From positions 496,001-560,000 of the forward strand of contig CAVTXH010000020.1 of assembly GCA_963738625.1 (NCBI GenBank): a stretch of DNA of 64,000 bases. The letters are read 5' to 3'. Shown here in pieces: positions 34,210 to 43,303 of the stretch (its first letter is position 1; each line of letters begins with the position of its first letter). A program made the translations under genes and the position numbers. Under the pieces are notes generated by a model that saw nothing but the letters and a program-made list of their open reading frames with translations, had not been told where the DNA came from and did no database searches. The stretch is from UBA7672 sp963738625 (GTDB lineage Bacteria > Pseudomonadota > Alphaproteobacteria > Caulobacterales > Hyphomonadaceae).

Positions 34210-34995
34210 CTATCTCGGCTTGGGCGGCACGATGGGCAGGGACGATGACAGGCCGCCGTCGACGGGGAGAACCTGGCCGTTGACGTAGCTCGCGTCATCG
34301 CTGGCGAGGAAGAGGGCGACTTTCGCGATCTCGTCCGGCTGGCCGGCGCGCCGCAAGGCATTGAGCTGGCCGATGCGGTCGTCGGTGCCTTTCTCGCGGG
34401 CGCGGTCGAAGATCTGCTTGGTCATGCCGGTCTCGATAAGGCCGGGACAGATGCCGTTCACGCGGATGCCCGTGCCGGCGAGGTTGTTGGCGGCGAGCGA
34501 GACCAGGGAGATAACGCCGGCCTTCGAAGCGGAGTAAGCGGGGCTGCCTGCGCCGCTGCGGAGGCCGGCGACGCTGGCGGTGCAGACGATGGCGCCTTTG
34601 CCCTGCTTGATCATGTGCGGCGCGCCGATCTGGATGGCGAGCATCGGGCCGATGAGGTTGACCTGGAGGATCTGTTTCCACTGGTCTTCGGTCTGCTCGA
34701 AGATATTGGGCGTGCCGCCGGAGATGCCGGCGTTGGCGTAGATGACGTCGATGCGGCCGTTGGTTTTGAGCGCGAGGTCGATGAGTTTCTGCACGTCGGC
34801 GGAATTGCCGGCGTCCATTTCGAGGGCGATGGCCTTGCCGCCGGATTTTGTAATTGCGGCTACGGTTTCGTTGATCGCGGGAGATTTGTCGGCGGCGATG
34901 ACGCTGGCGCCTTCGGCGGCAAAGAGCATGGCGGAAGCCCGGCCGATGCCCGAGGCGGCGCCAGTGACGATGACGGATTTGCCCTTGAAGCGCAT
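34210..34995 (-). CDS. Short-chain dehydrogenase/reductase
   Basis: A 261-residue classical SDR. Cofactor motif TGAASGIGRA, NAG motif YANAGISGG, catalytic Tyr/Lys in YSASKAG (with the Ser just upstream in CTASVAG), and the C-terminal PVDGGLSS. ATG at the complement of 34993-34995 has GAGGAA upstream and is preferred to the in-frame GTG 21 bases earlier. It reduces or oxidises a ketone or alcohol with NAD(P); the substrate is unknown. First gene of an SDR-SnoaL operon. Confidence 0.9.
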   Translation of the reverse strand: MRFKGKSVIVTGAASGIGRASAMLFAAEGASVIAADKSPAINETVAAITKSGGKAIALEMDAGNSADVQKLIDLALKTNGRIDVIYANAGISGGTPNIFEQTEDQWKQILQVNLIGPMLAIQIGAPHMIKQGKGAIVCTASVAGLRSGAGSPAYSASKAGVISLVSLAANNLAGTGIRVNGICPGLIETGMTKQIFDRAREKGTDDRIGQLNALRRAGQPDEIAKVALFLASDDASYVNGQVLPVDGGLSSSLPIVPPKPR

Positions 34996-35137
34996 GGGGT
35001 GACGTTTCCTCAACACGAATTGTTCGGATCATCTCTAGGCGCAGCGGCAGGCAGGGGGAAGAGTGCTGGCGTTTCAGGGCATGGCTGCGCTATATCCGGC
35101 GCGGACGGGGGCAGGCAATTCCAGTCATGAGGGACGC

Positions 35138-36988
35138 ATGAGGACGATCTTTGGCGTAGGCGCGATGATTGCGGTGCTGGCGGCGTGCTCGCCGGAGGCC
35201 GGCGCCCCGAAAGGCCCCTCGGCCGAAGCGATCGCGAAGACCAGCGCGGACCTGACGGCCTATCTCGATGCGGAATACGAGGAAGAGCTGCTCGACAGTC
35301 CCGAGGAGATGACCAGCCAGGGCCGCAAGGACCGCTATGGCGAGCTGGATGATCGCTCCGAAACGGCGGCGGACAAGCGGCTGGAATGGCGCAGACAGTC
35401 GGTCGCCGACATGAAGGCGAAGTTCGATCCGGCCAATCTCAGTGAAGACGCCAAGCTGTCCTTCGAGATCTGGGAGCTGGAGCTGAAGCGGGCGGAGGAG
35501 TCGGCGAAGTGGCGCCGCAACCGCTATGTCTTCTCGCGCGGATCGGCGCCGACGGGGCTGCCCAACTTCGTGATCAATTTCCACCGCGTCGACGAGAAGT
35601 CGGACATGGGGGCCTATGTCTCGCGCGTCGGACTGTTCGACGAGGCGCTCGACCAGCTGCTGGTGCGGGCGAAGGCGGCGCAGGCGGACGGCATCCACAT
35701 GCCGACTTTCACCTACGACCAGTCGCTTTCGGAGATCAAGCGCGTGACCACCGGCGCGCCGTTCACCAAGGGCAAGGACTCGGCGCTGTTTGCCGACGCC
35801 AAGGCGAAGATCACGGCGCTCCGCGACAGCGGCAAGATCACGCCGGTTGAGGCCAAAGAGTTCGAGACGCAGGTCTCGGACACGATGACGCAGCAGATGA
35901 AGCCGGCCTATGACCGCGTCGCGGCCTTCCTCGCCGAGGACAAGCCGAACGGGCAGAAGCCGGACAAGCAGGGCGCGCAGGCGCTGCCCAACGGGACGGA
36001 GTTCTACAACGCGGCGCTCTATCTATCGACCACGACCGACATGACGGCGGACGAGATCCACGAGCTGGGCCTTGCCGAAGTCGCGCGGCTGCGCGGCGAG
36101 ATGGAGAAGGTGAAGGAGCAGACCGGCTTCAAGGGGACGCTGGAAGAGTTCTTCGTCTTCATGCGCACCAACAAGAAGTTCCTGCTGCCGAACAACGATG
36201 CGGGCGCGGCGGAATATATCCGGCTGGCCGACGGCTATCTCGCCGGCATGAAGGCGAAGCTGCCGGAGTATTTCGGCATCCTGCCGAAAGCCGATCTGGT
36301 GGTGAAGCGCGTGGAGCCGTTCCGCGAACAGCCGGGCGCAGCCCAGCACTACATGGCGGGCACGCCGGATGGGTCGCGGCCGGGCGTGTTCTATGCGCAC
36401 CTCAGCGACATGAATGCGATGCCGACCTATCAGCTGGAGAACATCGCCTACCATGAAGGCCTGCCGGGCCATCACATGCAGATCTCGATCCAGCAGGAGC
36501 TGACCGGCCTGCCGAAATTCCGCACGCAGTACGGCTATGGCGCGTTTTCGGAAGGGTGGGGGCTGTATTCGGAGGCGCTGGCCAAGGAGATGGGGTTCGA
36601 TGTCGATCCCTACAACGATTTCGGCAGACTCTCAGGAGAGATCTGGCGTGCGATCCGCCTGGTGGTCGACACCGGCATTCACGCCAAGGGCTGGACGCAG
36701 AAGCAGGCGGAAGACTATTTCATCGCCAACTCGGCGCAACCGGCGCAGGCGATCAAGTCGGAGGTTGAGCGCTACATTCTCGGGCCGGGCCAGGCGACCA
36801 GCTACAAGATCGGGATGATCACGATCCAGAAGCTGCGCGACGAGGCGAAGGCGGCGTTGCAGACCAAGTTCGACTATCGCACCTTCCACGACGCCGTGCT
36901 GGGCGGCGGCGCGCTGCCGATGCCGGTGCTGCAGGCGAAGGTGCGGCGGTGGATCGAGACGCAGAAGGCTGCGCCGGCGGCGGGTTGA
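35138..36988 (+). CDS. DUF885 family lipoprotein, peptidase-like (paralogue 1)
   Basis: A 616-residue lipoprotein; the lipobox LAAC follows a short signal peptide, and ATG 35138 has GAGGGA upstream. The core is the DUF885 fold, with YHEGLPGHHMQ near residues 438-448 that supplies the His and Glu ligands of a presumed zinc metallopeptidase, and EGWGLYSEAL downstream. Members are poorly characterised, but the motif is like that of zinc carboxypeptidases. It is the first of three tandem paralogues that share AKTSADLTAYLDAEYEEEL at the start. Confidence 0.88.
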   Translation: MRTIFGVGAMIAVLAACSPEAGAPKGPSAEAIAKTSADLTAYLDAEYEEELLDSPEEMTSQGRKDRYGELDDRSETAADKRLEWRRQSVADMKAKFDPANLSEDAKLSFEIWELELKRAEESAKWRRNRYVFSRGSAPTGLPNFVINFHRVDEKSDMGAYVSRVGLFDEALDQLLVRAKAAQADGIHMPTFTYDQSLSEIKRVTTGAPFTKGKDSALFADAKAKITALRDSGKITPVEAKEFETQVSDTMTQQMKPAYDRVAAFLAEDKPNGQKPDKQGAQALPNGTEFYNAALYLSTTTDMTADEIHELGLAEVARLRGEMEKVKEQTGFKGTLEEFFVFMRTNKKFLLPNNDAGAAEYIRLADGYLAGMKAKLPEYFGILPKADLVVKRVEPFREQPGAAQHYMAGTPDGSRPGVFYAHLSDMNAMPTYQLENIAYHEGLPGHHMQISIQQELTGLPKFRTQYGYGAFSEGWGLYSEALAKEMGFDVDPYNDFGRLSGEIWRAIRLVVDTGIHAKGWTQKQAEDYFIANSAQPAQAIKSEVERYILGPGQATSYKIGMITIQKLRDEAKAALQTKFDYRTFHDAVLGGGALPMPVLQAKVRRWIETQKAAPAAG

Positions 36989-37010
36989 TCGGATGTCGGC
37001 CATGTCCACC

Positions 37011-37139
37011 GCTCACCCCGGCGAAAGCCGGGGCCCAGGGCGGTTCCTGAACCTTGTTCTACTTTCGGGCTGCAGCCCGAACTCGGAACAAGCCTTGATG
37101 TCAGCCCTGGGTCCCGGCTTTCGCCGGGATGAGCGGGGA
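37011..37139. repeat. Palindromic repeat between DUF885 paralogues 1 and 2
   Basis: GCTCACCCCGGCGAAAGCCG at the left and CGGCTTTCGCCGGGATGAGC at the right are near-perfect complements; an inner arm pair around CGGGCTGCAGCCCG forms a second stem. It fills most of the 169-base gap between the two genes. Confidence 0.85.
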
Positions 37140-37157
37140 TAGGGTGCGGAGAAGTTT

Positions 37158-38975
37158 ATGCGCTTGCGAGTCGTAGCCGCCGCCTTTGCGCTCGTTGCCG
37201 CATGCACACCTGCCGCCAAGACCGCGGGAGATGCGGTTGTCGAGAGCGACAGGCTCACCGCCTATCTCAACGCCGAGTTCGAGGAGGAGATTGCGCGCAG
37301 TCCGGAGCTGGCGACGTCGCTGTCGCGCAAGGACAATTACGACAAGCTGGACGATTACAGCGAGACGGCCAAGCAGGCGGATCTGGAGTGGCGGCGCGAG
37401 AGCGTGGCCGAGATGAAGAAGACGTTCGACCGCGCCAGGCTGAGCCCGGATGCGCAGACCTCGTTCGACATCTGGTCGATGGCGCTTGAGCAGGCGGAGC
37501 TGCGCGCGAATTTCCGGCGGCACGCGTACGTTTTCGGGTATGGCGGGCCGCACACGGAGCTGCCGGGCTTCCTGATTTCGTATCACAAGGTGGATGAGCT
37601 TTCCGACATGGAGGCCTACGTCAAACGCATCCGTGCGGTTGGCGCAGCGCTGGACCAGGCGACGGAGCGGGCGAAACTGGCGGCGGCGGATGGCATCCGC
37701 GCGCCGAGGTTCGGATATGACCGCACGCTTTCGGAATCCGAGGGAATGATTGCAGGCGCGCCGTTCGGCCCGGGGGCGGATACCGCGCTGTGGGCGGACG
37801 CGAAGACGAAGATCAAGGCGCTGGTTGATGCCGGCAAGGCGACGCCGGAACAGGCGAAGGCGCAGGAAGAGGCTGCAAAGACCGCGCTGATCAACGATGT
37901 GAAGCCGCCCTATGAGCGGCTGATCGCGTGGCTGAAGGCGGATGCGCCGAATGCGCCGTCGGGCAAGGTAGGCGCGCTGACGCTGCCGGAGGGCGTCGCC
38001 TGGTACAACGCGGCGCTGAAGCTCAACACCACCACCGACATGACGGCTGAGGAGATTCACGAGCTGGGCCTCAGCGAGGTGAAGCGCATCCATGCCGAGA
38101 TGGAGAAGATCCGCGAGCAGGCAGGCTTCAAGGGCGACCTCAAGGCGTTCTTCGAGTTCATGCGCAGCGACAAGCAGTTCTACCTGCCGAACACGGATGC
38201 GGGCCGCGCTGAATATCTCGCGAAGGCGGAAGGGTATCTTGCAGCGATGAAGGCGAAGCTGCCGGAGTATTTCGGGCGGCTGCCGAAGGCCGACCTGGAG
38301 GTGCGGCGCGTGCCTGCGTTCCGCGAGCAGCCGGGCGGGGCGGCGCACTACTACGCGCCGACGCCGGATGGAAAGGCGCCGGGGATATTCTACGCGCACC
38401 TGTCGGACATGAGCGCGGTGTCGCTGTGGGCGCTGGAGAGCCTTGCCTATCATGAGGGCGTGCCGGGTCATCACATGCAGATCGCGATCGCGCAGGAGCT
38501 GACGGACGTGCCACTGTTCCGCACGACTTATGGCTACACGGCGTTCAGCGAAGGCTGGGGTCTCTATACCGAGGACCTTGGCAAGGAGATGGGATTCTTC
38601 ACCGATCCCTACAACGATTTCGGACGGCTTTCGTCGGAGCTGTGGCGGTCGGTGCGGCTGGTGGCGGATACAGGCCTGCACGCGAAAGGATGGACGGAGG
38701 AAGAGACTGTCGCCTGGGCGCTGGCGAATTCTCCGCGGCCTGAAAGTTCGGTGCGGTCCGAAGTGCGGCGCTTCCTGCTGATGCCGGGACAGGCGACGAG
38801 CTACAAGATCGGGATGATCCGGATCCAGCGCCTGCGCGACGAGGCGAAGGCTGAGCTAGGCGACAAGTTCGAATGGCGTGGGTTTCACGATACGGTCATC
38901 GGCGGCGGCGGCATGCCGCTGCCGGTTCTGGAGACGCGCGTGCGGGCGTGGGTCAAGACGCAGAAGGCGGCTTAG
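37158..38975 (+). CDS. DUF885 family lipoprotein, peptidase-like (paralogue 2)
   Basis: A 605-residue lipoprotein with lipobox LVAAC. It contains the same metal motif, YHEGVPGHHMQ, and EGWGLYTEDLGKEMGF. It is the most divergent of the three paralogues in the N-terminal half (LNAEFEEEIARSPELATSL). The presumed peptidase active site is intact. The start ATG 37158 follows GGTGCGGAGAAG. Tandem copies may have different peptide preferences, which is inference. Confidence 0.88.
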   Translation: MRLRVVAAAFALVAACTPAAKTAGDAVVESDRLTAYLNAEFEEEIARSPELATSLSRKDNYDKLDDYSETAKQADLEWRRESVAEMKKTFDRARLSPDAQTSFDIWSMALEQAELRANFRRHAYVFGYGGPHTELPGFLISYHKVDELSDMEAYVKRIRAVGAALDQATERAKLAAADGIRAPRFGYDRTLSESEGMIAGAPFGPGADTALWADAKTKIKALVDAGKATPEQAKAQEEAAKTALINDVKPPYERLIAWLKADAPNAPSGKVGALTLPEGVAWYNAALKLNTTTDMTAEEIHELGLSEVKRIHAEMEKIREQAGFKGDLKAFFEFMRSDKQFYLPNTDAGRAEYLAKAEGYLAAMKAKLPEYFGRLPKADLEVRRVPAFREQPGGAAHYYAPTPDGKAPGIFYAHLSDMSAVSLWALESLAYHEGVPGHHMQIAIAQELTDVPLFRTTYGYTAFSEGWGLYTEDLGKEMGFFTDPYNDFGRLSSELWRSVRLVADTGLHAKGWTEEETVAWALANSPRPESSVRSEVRRFLLMPGQATSYKIGMIRIQRLRDEAKAELGDKFEWRGFHDTVIGGGGMPLPVLETRVRAWVKTQKAA

Positions 38976-38983
38976 GGGAGTTC

Positions 38984-39087
38984 GGGAGCGCCAGGCGCCT
39001 GCCTGGCATGCGGGCGTTGGCCCGCGCTTCGGTGTTGTGGATAGGCTTTGCCGGGCGTTCGACGGGTGCGTCTCACCCCGGCGCTCC
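38984..39087. repeat. Palindromic repeat GGGAGCGCC family
   Basis: Starts with GGGAGCGCCAGGCGCCTGCC and ends with GGCGCTCC; the ends are complementary. The same family appears at 61436-61522 and as a single arm at 10057-10079. It fills the gap between paralogues 2 and 3. Confidence 0.8.
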
Positions 39088-39103
39088 AGAGTAGGAGAAT
39101 TCG

Positions 39104-40948
39104 ATGAGACTGTTTTTTGCAGCGGCCATGGCGGCGCTTGCTGTCGCGTGTAGTCCCGCAAAGCCGCCCGTCGCGGCGATCACGCCGGAGATCGTCGCCA
39201 AGACCAGCGCGGAGCTGACCGCCTATCTCGATGCCGAGTACGAGGAAGAGCTGGCGATGAGCCCGATCCAGCTGACTTTCCTCGGCCGCAAGGAGCAATA
39301 CGACAAGATCGATGACGTGTCGGATGCGGCGGTCGAGAAGACCCTCGTCTGGCGGCGCGAGAGCGTGGCGGAGATGAAGACAAAGTTCGATCCGGCCAAG
39401 CTGGACGAGGAATCGAAGACGTCGTTCGACACATGGGCGCTGCAGCTCGACATGGACGAGAAGTCGGCCAAATTCCTGCGTCAGCCCTATGTCTTCGTGA
39501 AGGATGGCGACCACGTCTTCCTGCCGAACTTCATGATCAACTTCCATCGCGTCGACGAGAAGGCGGATATGGAAGCCTATGTCGCGCGGCTCGGCGCCAT
39601 CGCGGCGGCGCTGGACCAGGACCTGGAGAAGGCCAAGCTTTCCGCGGCCGGCGGCGACCGGGCGCCGCGTTTCGCCTATGACCAGGCGATCCAGGAATCG
39701 AAGAACGTGATTGCCGGCGCGCCGTTCGGCAGCGGCAAGGACAGCCCGCTGTTCGCGGACGCCAAGGCGAAGATCAAGGCGCTGCAGGATGGCGGCAAGA
39801 TCACGGCCGACGAGGCCAAGGCGCTGCGGGACGCTGCGGCCAAGGCGCTGAACGAGCAGCTGAAGCCGGCCTATGACCGCATCATCGCGTGGCTCGGCGA
39901 GGACCGGGCGAACACGACGCCGGAGGCGCGCGGGGCGTCGACCCTGTCTTCAGGCGCCGACTACTACAACATGCAGCTGGCGGTGCAGACGACGACGGAC
40001 ATGACGGCGGACCAGATCCACGAGCTGGGTCTGTCGGAAGTCGCGCGCATCCAGGCGGAGATGGAGAAGATCAAGGAGCAGGTCGGCTTCAAGGGCACGC
40101 TGAAGGAATTCTTTGCCTTCATGCGCACCTCGCCGAAATTCCTGTTGCCCAACACCGATGCGGGCCGCGCGCAGTACATCAAGATGTCCGAGGACTATCT
40201 CGGCGCGATGGAGGCGAAGCTGCCGGAATATTTCGGCATCCTGCCGAAGGCGAAGCTGGTGGTGAAGCGCGTCGAGGCGTTCCGCGAGGAAGCCGGCGGC
40301 GCGCAGCACTATTTCCCGTCGACGCCGGATGGCTCGCGGCCGGGCATCTTCTACGCCCACCTCAAGGACATGAAGGCGATGCCGACCTTCCCGCTGGAAG
40401 CGATCGCCTATCATGAAGGCGTGCCGGGCCATCACCTGCAGATCGCGATCGCGCAGGAGCTGAAGGGCATTCCGATGTTCCGCACGCAGTACGGCTATAC
40501 GGCCTATCAGGAAGGCTGGGGCCTCTATTCCGAGGCGCTGGCGAAGGACATGGGGTTCTACACCGATCCTTATTCCGACTTCGGCCGCCTCTCGGCGGAG
40601 ATCTGGCGCGCGGTGCGGCTGGTGGTCGATACAGGCATCCACTCGAAGGGCTGGAGCGAAGAGCAGGCGGTGCAGTATTTCCTCGACAACTCGGCTGTGG
40701 CGGAGGGCGCGGTGCGATCGGAAGTCCGCCGCTACTTCGTGTGGCCGGGGCAGGCGACCTGCTACAAGATCGGCATGCTGAAGATCCAGGAGCTGCGTGC
40801 GCTGGCGCAAAAGGAGCTTGGCGACAAGTTCGACTATCGCGCCTTCCACGACACGGTGCTGGGCGGCGGCGCGCTGCCTTTGCCGGTGCTGGAGGCGCGG
40901 GTGAAGCGGTGGATCGAGAAAGTGAAGACGCCGGTGGCGGCGGGGTGA
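39104..40948 (+). CDS. DUF885 family lipoprotein, peptidase-like (paralogue 3)
   Basis: A 614-residue lipoprotein with lipobox LAVAC. Motif YHEGVPGHHLQ and EGWGLYSEAL are intact. Its N-terminal stretch AKTSAELTAYLDAEYEEEL is almost the same as in paralogue 1, so these two look like the closer pair. TAGGAGAATTCG precedes ATG 39104. Three adjacent copies separated by three different palindromic repeats is unusual. Confidence 0.88.
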   Translation: MRLFFAAAMAALAVACSPAKPPVAAITPEIVAKTSAELTAYLDAEYEEELAMSPIQLTFLGRKEQYDKIDDVSDAAVEKTLVWRRESVAEMKTKFDPAKLDEESKTSFDTWALQLDMDEKSAKFLRQPYVFVKDGDHVFLPNFMINFHRVDEKADMEAYVARLGAIAAALDQDLEKAKLSAAGGDRAPRFAYDQAIQESKNVIAGAPFGSGKDSPLFADAKAKIKALQDGGKITADEAKALRDAAAKALNEQLKPAYDRIIAWLGEDRANTTPEARGASTLSSGADYYNMQLAVQTTTDMTADQIHELGLSEVARIQAEMEKIKEQVGFKGTLKEFFAFMRTSPKFLLPNTDAGRAQYIKMSEDYLGAMEAKLPEYFGILPKAKLVVKRVEAFREEAGGAQHYFPSTPDGSRPGIFYAHLKDMKAMPTFPLEAIAYHEGVPGHHLQIAIAQELKGIPMFRTQYGYTAYQEGWGLYSEALAKDMGFYTDPYSDFGRLSAEIWRAVRLVVDTGIHSKGWSEEQAVQYFLDNSAVAEGAVRSEVRRYFVWPGQATCYKIGMLKIQELRALAQKELGDKFDYRAFHDTVLGGGALPLPVLEARVKRWIEKVKTPVAAG

Positions 40949-40965
40949 TCGAAGGTCGGCGAGTA

Positions 40966-41107
40966 CGCCCTCGTGGTTAGACGGGCGCTTCCGCAGGCTT
41001 CGCCAGCGGAAGCTGCTCACCATGAGGGCCAAGATAGGTCCGCTGAAGTTGGGTAGCCCTCATGGTGAGCAGCGACCGAAGGGAGCGTCCGTCGAACCAC
41101 GAGGGCG
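40966..41107. repeat. Palindromic repeat, CCTCGTGGTT family, copy 1
   Basis: The outer arm CGCCCTCGTGGTTAGACGG and its counterpart ending CCACGAGGGCG enclose GCTCACCATGAGGGC / GCCCTCATGGTGAGC. The same element, with the same outer and inner arms, is at 43159-43300. Copy 1 ends four bases before the restored stop of the enoyl-CoA hydratase gene. Confidence 0.9.
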
Positions 41108-41110
41108 TGC

Positions 41111-41894
41111 TCACTTCCCTTTGAAACTCCCCGGCCGCCGCTCGGCAACCGACCTCACGCCTTCCTTGAAGTCGTCGGTTTTCATCAGCCATTGCTGCTC
41201 GGAGAACTCGTGGTCCGTGGCAGAGCGGACAGCGGCGGCGATGTCGCCGCGCAGCGTCTAGCCTAGTGGAGCGGATGGCGAGCGGGGCGTTCTCCGCGAT
41301 CTCGTTGGCGAGGGCGTGAGCGGCGGGGAGAAGGGCGTCTTGCGCTACGACCTGGTCGACCAGGCCGATGGCGAGCGCTTCCTCGGCCTTGAGACGGCGG
41401 CCGGTGAGGAACATCAGCGCGGCCTGTTGCTTGCCGATGAGGCGCGCCAGGGTGTGGGTGAGGCCGAAGCCGGGATGGAAGCCGAGCTTGACGAAGTTGG
41501 CCGTGAAGCGCGCCTCGGGCGAGGCGACACGGAAATCCGCGATCAGCGCGAGGCCCAGGCCGGCGCCGACGGCAGGGCCATGGATGGCGGCCACGATGGG
41601 GAGCTGGTTGGAGAACAATCGCTCTGCCTGTTCGTAGAGCGGATTGATCGTGCGCTCGGGGAGTGGGCCTTCGCTGGTGCGGTTGGAGAGATCGGCGCCG
41701 GCGCAGAAGCTCTTGCCTTCGGATGCGAGCACAACGGCGCGCATCTCCGGCTCGGCATCGAGCGCGAACAGCGCATCGGCCAGGTCGCGCGCGAGGTCGA
41801 CGCTCATCTGGTTGTGCGGCGGCTTGCGGATGGTGACGGTGGCGACGTGGCCGTCGCGCGCGATATGGATGTCGCCGTAGTTGTCCTTGGTCAT
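41111..41894 (-). pseudogene. Enoyl-CoA hydratase with a one-base frameshift
   Basis: A crotonase-family gene whose last quarter is out of frame. The first frame reads from MTKDNYGDIHIARDG to ENAPLAIRSTR; the next frame continues with TLRGDIAAAVRSATDHEFSE and on to GVRSVAERRPGSFKGK and a TGA at 41111-41113, exactly as family members end. The whole span is 784 bases, one more than a multiple of three, so one base is extra within about 41257-41275, in a CTAG-rich spot. As written, the protein would run on through a palindromic repeat. It overlaps the acyl-CoA dehydrogenase stop by ATGA, so the pair was a coupled operon. A sequencing error remains possible. Confidence 0.75.
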
Positions 41895-43057
41895 CGCTTC
41901 AGTCCCAGCAGATTCCTCGCCACCACCCATTTGTGCACCTCCGTCGGGCCGTCGTAGATGCGCATGGTGCGCATCTGCGCCTGCATCAACGCCAAGGGGA
42001 GTTCCTTGGTCATGCCCATGGCGCCGTACATCTGCATGGCGTGGTCGAGGACTTCGTAGGCCATCTCGGTGGCGTAGGCTTTTACGGCGGAGACTTCGGT
42101 GCGGACGTCGGCTTGTCTGTCGAGCTTCCACGCCGTCTCGTAGGTCATGAGTTTCGCCGCCTTGATGCGGGTATAGGCGTCGGCGATCCACCACTGGATT
42201 GCTTGGCGGTTGGACAGCGGTTCGCCGAAGACGACGCGTTGTGGGGCGTATTCCAGCATCATGTCGAGTGCGCGCTGGGCCATGCCGATGGACCATGACG
42301 CCATCTGCAGGCGGCGGGTGGAGAGGCGGATCTGCATCGGCGCGAAGCCCTGGCCTTCCGTGCCGAGCAGATTGCCGACGGGGATGCGGCAGTTCTCCAG
42401 CGCGACCTCGTAGGTGAACTGGCCGCCGATCATCGGGATCTTGCGCAGGACGTTGAAGCCGGGCGTGCCGCGATCGATGAGGAAGGCGGAGATGCCGCCG
42501 CGGGCGCCTTTCTGCTTGTCGGTGACGGCCATGAGGATGGTGAAGTCGGCTTCGGCGGCGCGGCTGATCCAGATCTTGCGGCCGTTGATGACCCACTCAT
42601 TGCCTTCCTTGACCGCGCGCGTCGTCATCGCGGCGGGATCGGCGCCGGCGCCGGGCTCGGAAATGCCGATGGCGGAAACGGTGCCCTTTTGCACGTAGGG
42701 CGTGAGATAGCGCTCGCGCTGGTCTTCGTTGACCGTCGCCATCAGCATGCGCAGGTTTGGCGAGTCCGGCGGCAGGTAATAGGGGACGCAGGTCTTCCCC
42801 ATCTCGATGTTGACGCCGATCATTGCGACGGCGGGCAGGTCGGCGCCGCCGACATCTTCCGGCGCATCGAGACCCCAGAGGCCCATGTCGCGCGAGCGGG
42901 CGTCGATGCGGTCGCGCTCTTCGTGGCTGAGATAGGCGCCCTGGCCGGCGGCGTCGCGTTCCAGCACTTTCTGTTCGAGAGGGATCAGCATCTCGCGCAC
43001 GAAGCGCGTGACGAGATCCTGCAGCAGCCGATGATCTTCCTCGAGCTCGAAATTCAT
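41891..43057 (-). CDS. Acyl-CoA dehydrogenase family protein
   Basis: A 388-residue flavoprotein. Start MNFELEEDHRLLQDL at the complement of 43055-43057. FAD/substrate motifs are ISEPGAGADPAAM, WVINGRKIWISRA, and near the C terminus MYGAMGMTKELPL and YDGPTEVHKWVVARN. The catalytic base is in the YDGPTEV region or the equivalent Glu; the chain-length preference is not clear. It makes an enoyl-CoA, the substrate of the downstream hydratase it overlaps. Confidence 0.92.
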   Translation of the reverse strand: MNFELEEDHRLLQDLVTRFVREMLIPLEQKVLERDAAGQGAYLSHEERDRIDARSRDMGLWGLDAPEDVGGADLPAVAMIGVNIEMGKTCVPYYLPPDSPNLRMLMATVNEDQRERYLTPYVQKGTVSAIGISEPGAGADPAAMTTRAVKEGNEWVINGRKIWISRAAEADFTILMAVTDKQKGARGGISAFLIDRGTPGFNVLRKIPMIGGQFTYEVALENCRIPVGNLLGTEGQGFAPMQIRLSTRRLQMASWSIGMAQRALDMMLEYAPQRVVFGEPLSNRQAIQWWIADAYTRIKAAKLMTYETAWKLDRQADVRTEVSAVKAYATEMAYEVLDHAMQMYGAMGMTKELPLALMQAQMRTMRIYDGPTEVHKWVVARNLLGLKR

Positions 43058-43158
43058 GTGGGTCCTCGTCCAGTCTGGCGCTGGTGGGCAGACATTGGAC
43101 CGGGAGATGTTGGAAGGGAAGGCGGCTGCTCGTTGGAAAACCGCGCGATTGCGCGCGC

Positions 43159-43300
43159 CGCCCTCGTGGTTCGACGGGCGCGATGCTGGCCATCGGCCAG
43201 CATCGCTGCTCACCATGAGGGCTCTCTCCATATCCCGATTTACCGAAGCCCTCATGGTGAGCAGCCGCCAACGGCGGCGTCCGTCGAACCACGGGGGGCG
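43159..43300. repeat. Palindromic repeat, CCTCGTGGTT family, copy 2
   Basis: Outer arms CCCTCGTGGTTCGACGG and CCGTCGAACCACG; inner arms GCTCACCATGAGGGC and GCCCTCATGGTGAGC, as in copy 1. Together the copies bracket the acyl-CoA dehydrogenase/enoyl-CoA hydratase pair. The remaining 43058-43158 holds the promoter region of the operon. Confidence 0.9.
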
Positions 43301-43303
43301 GGC

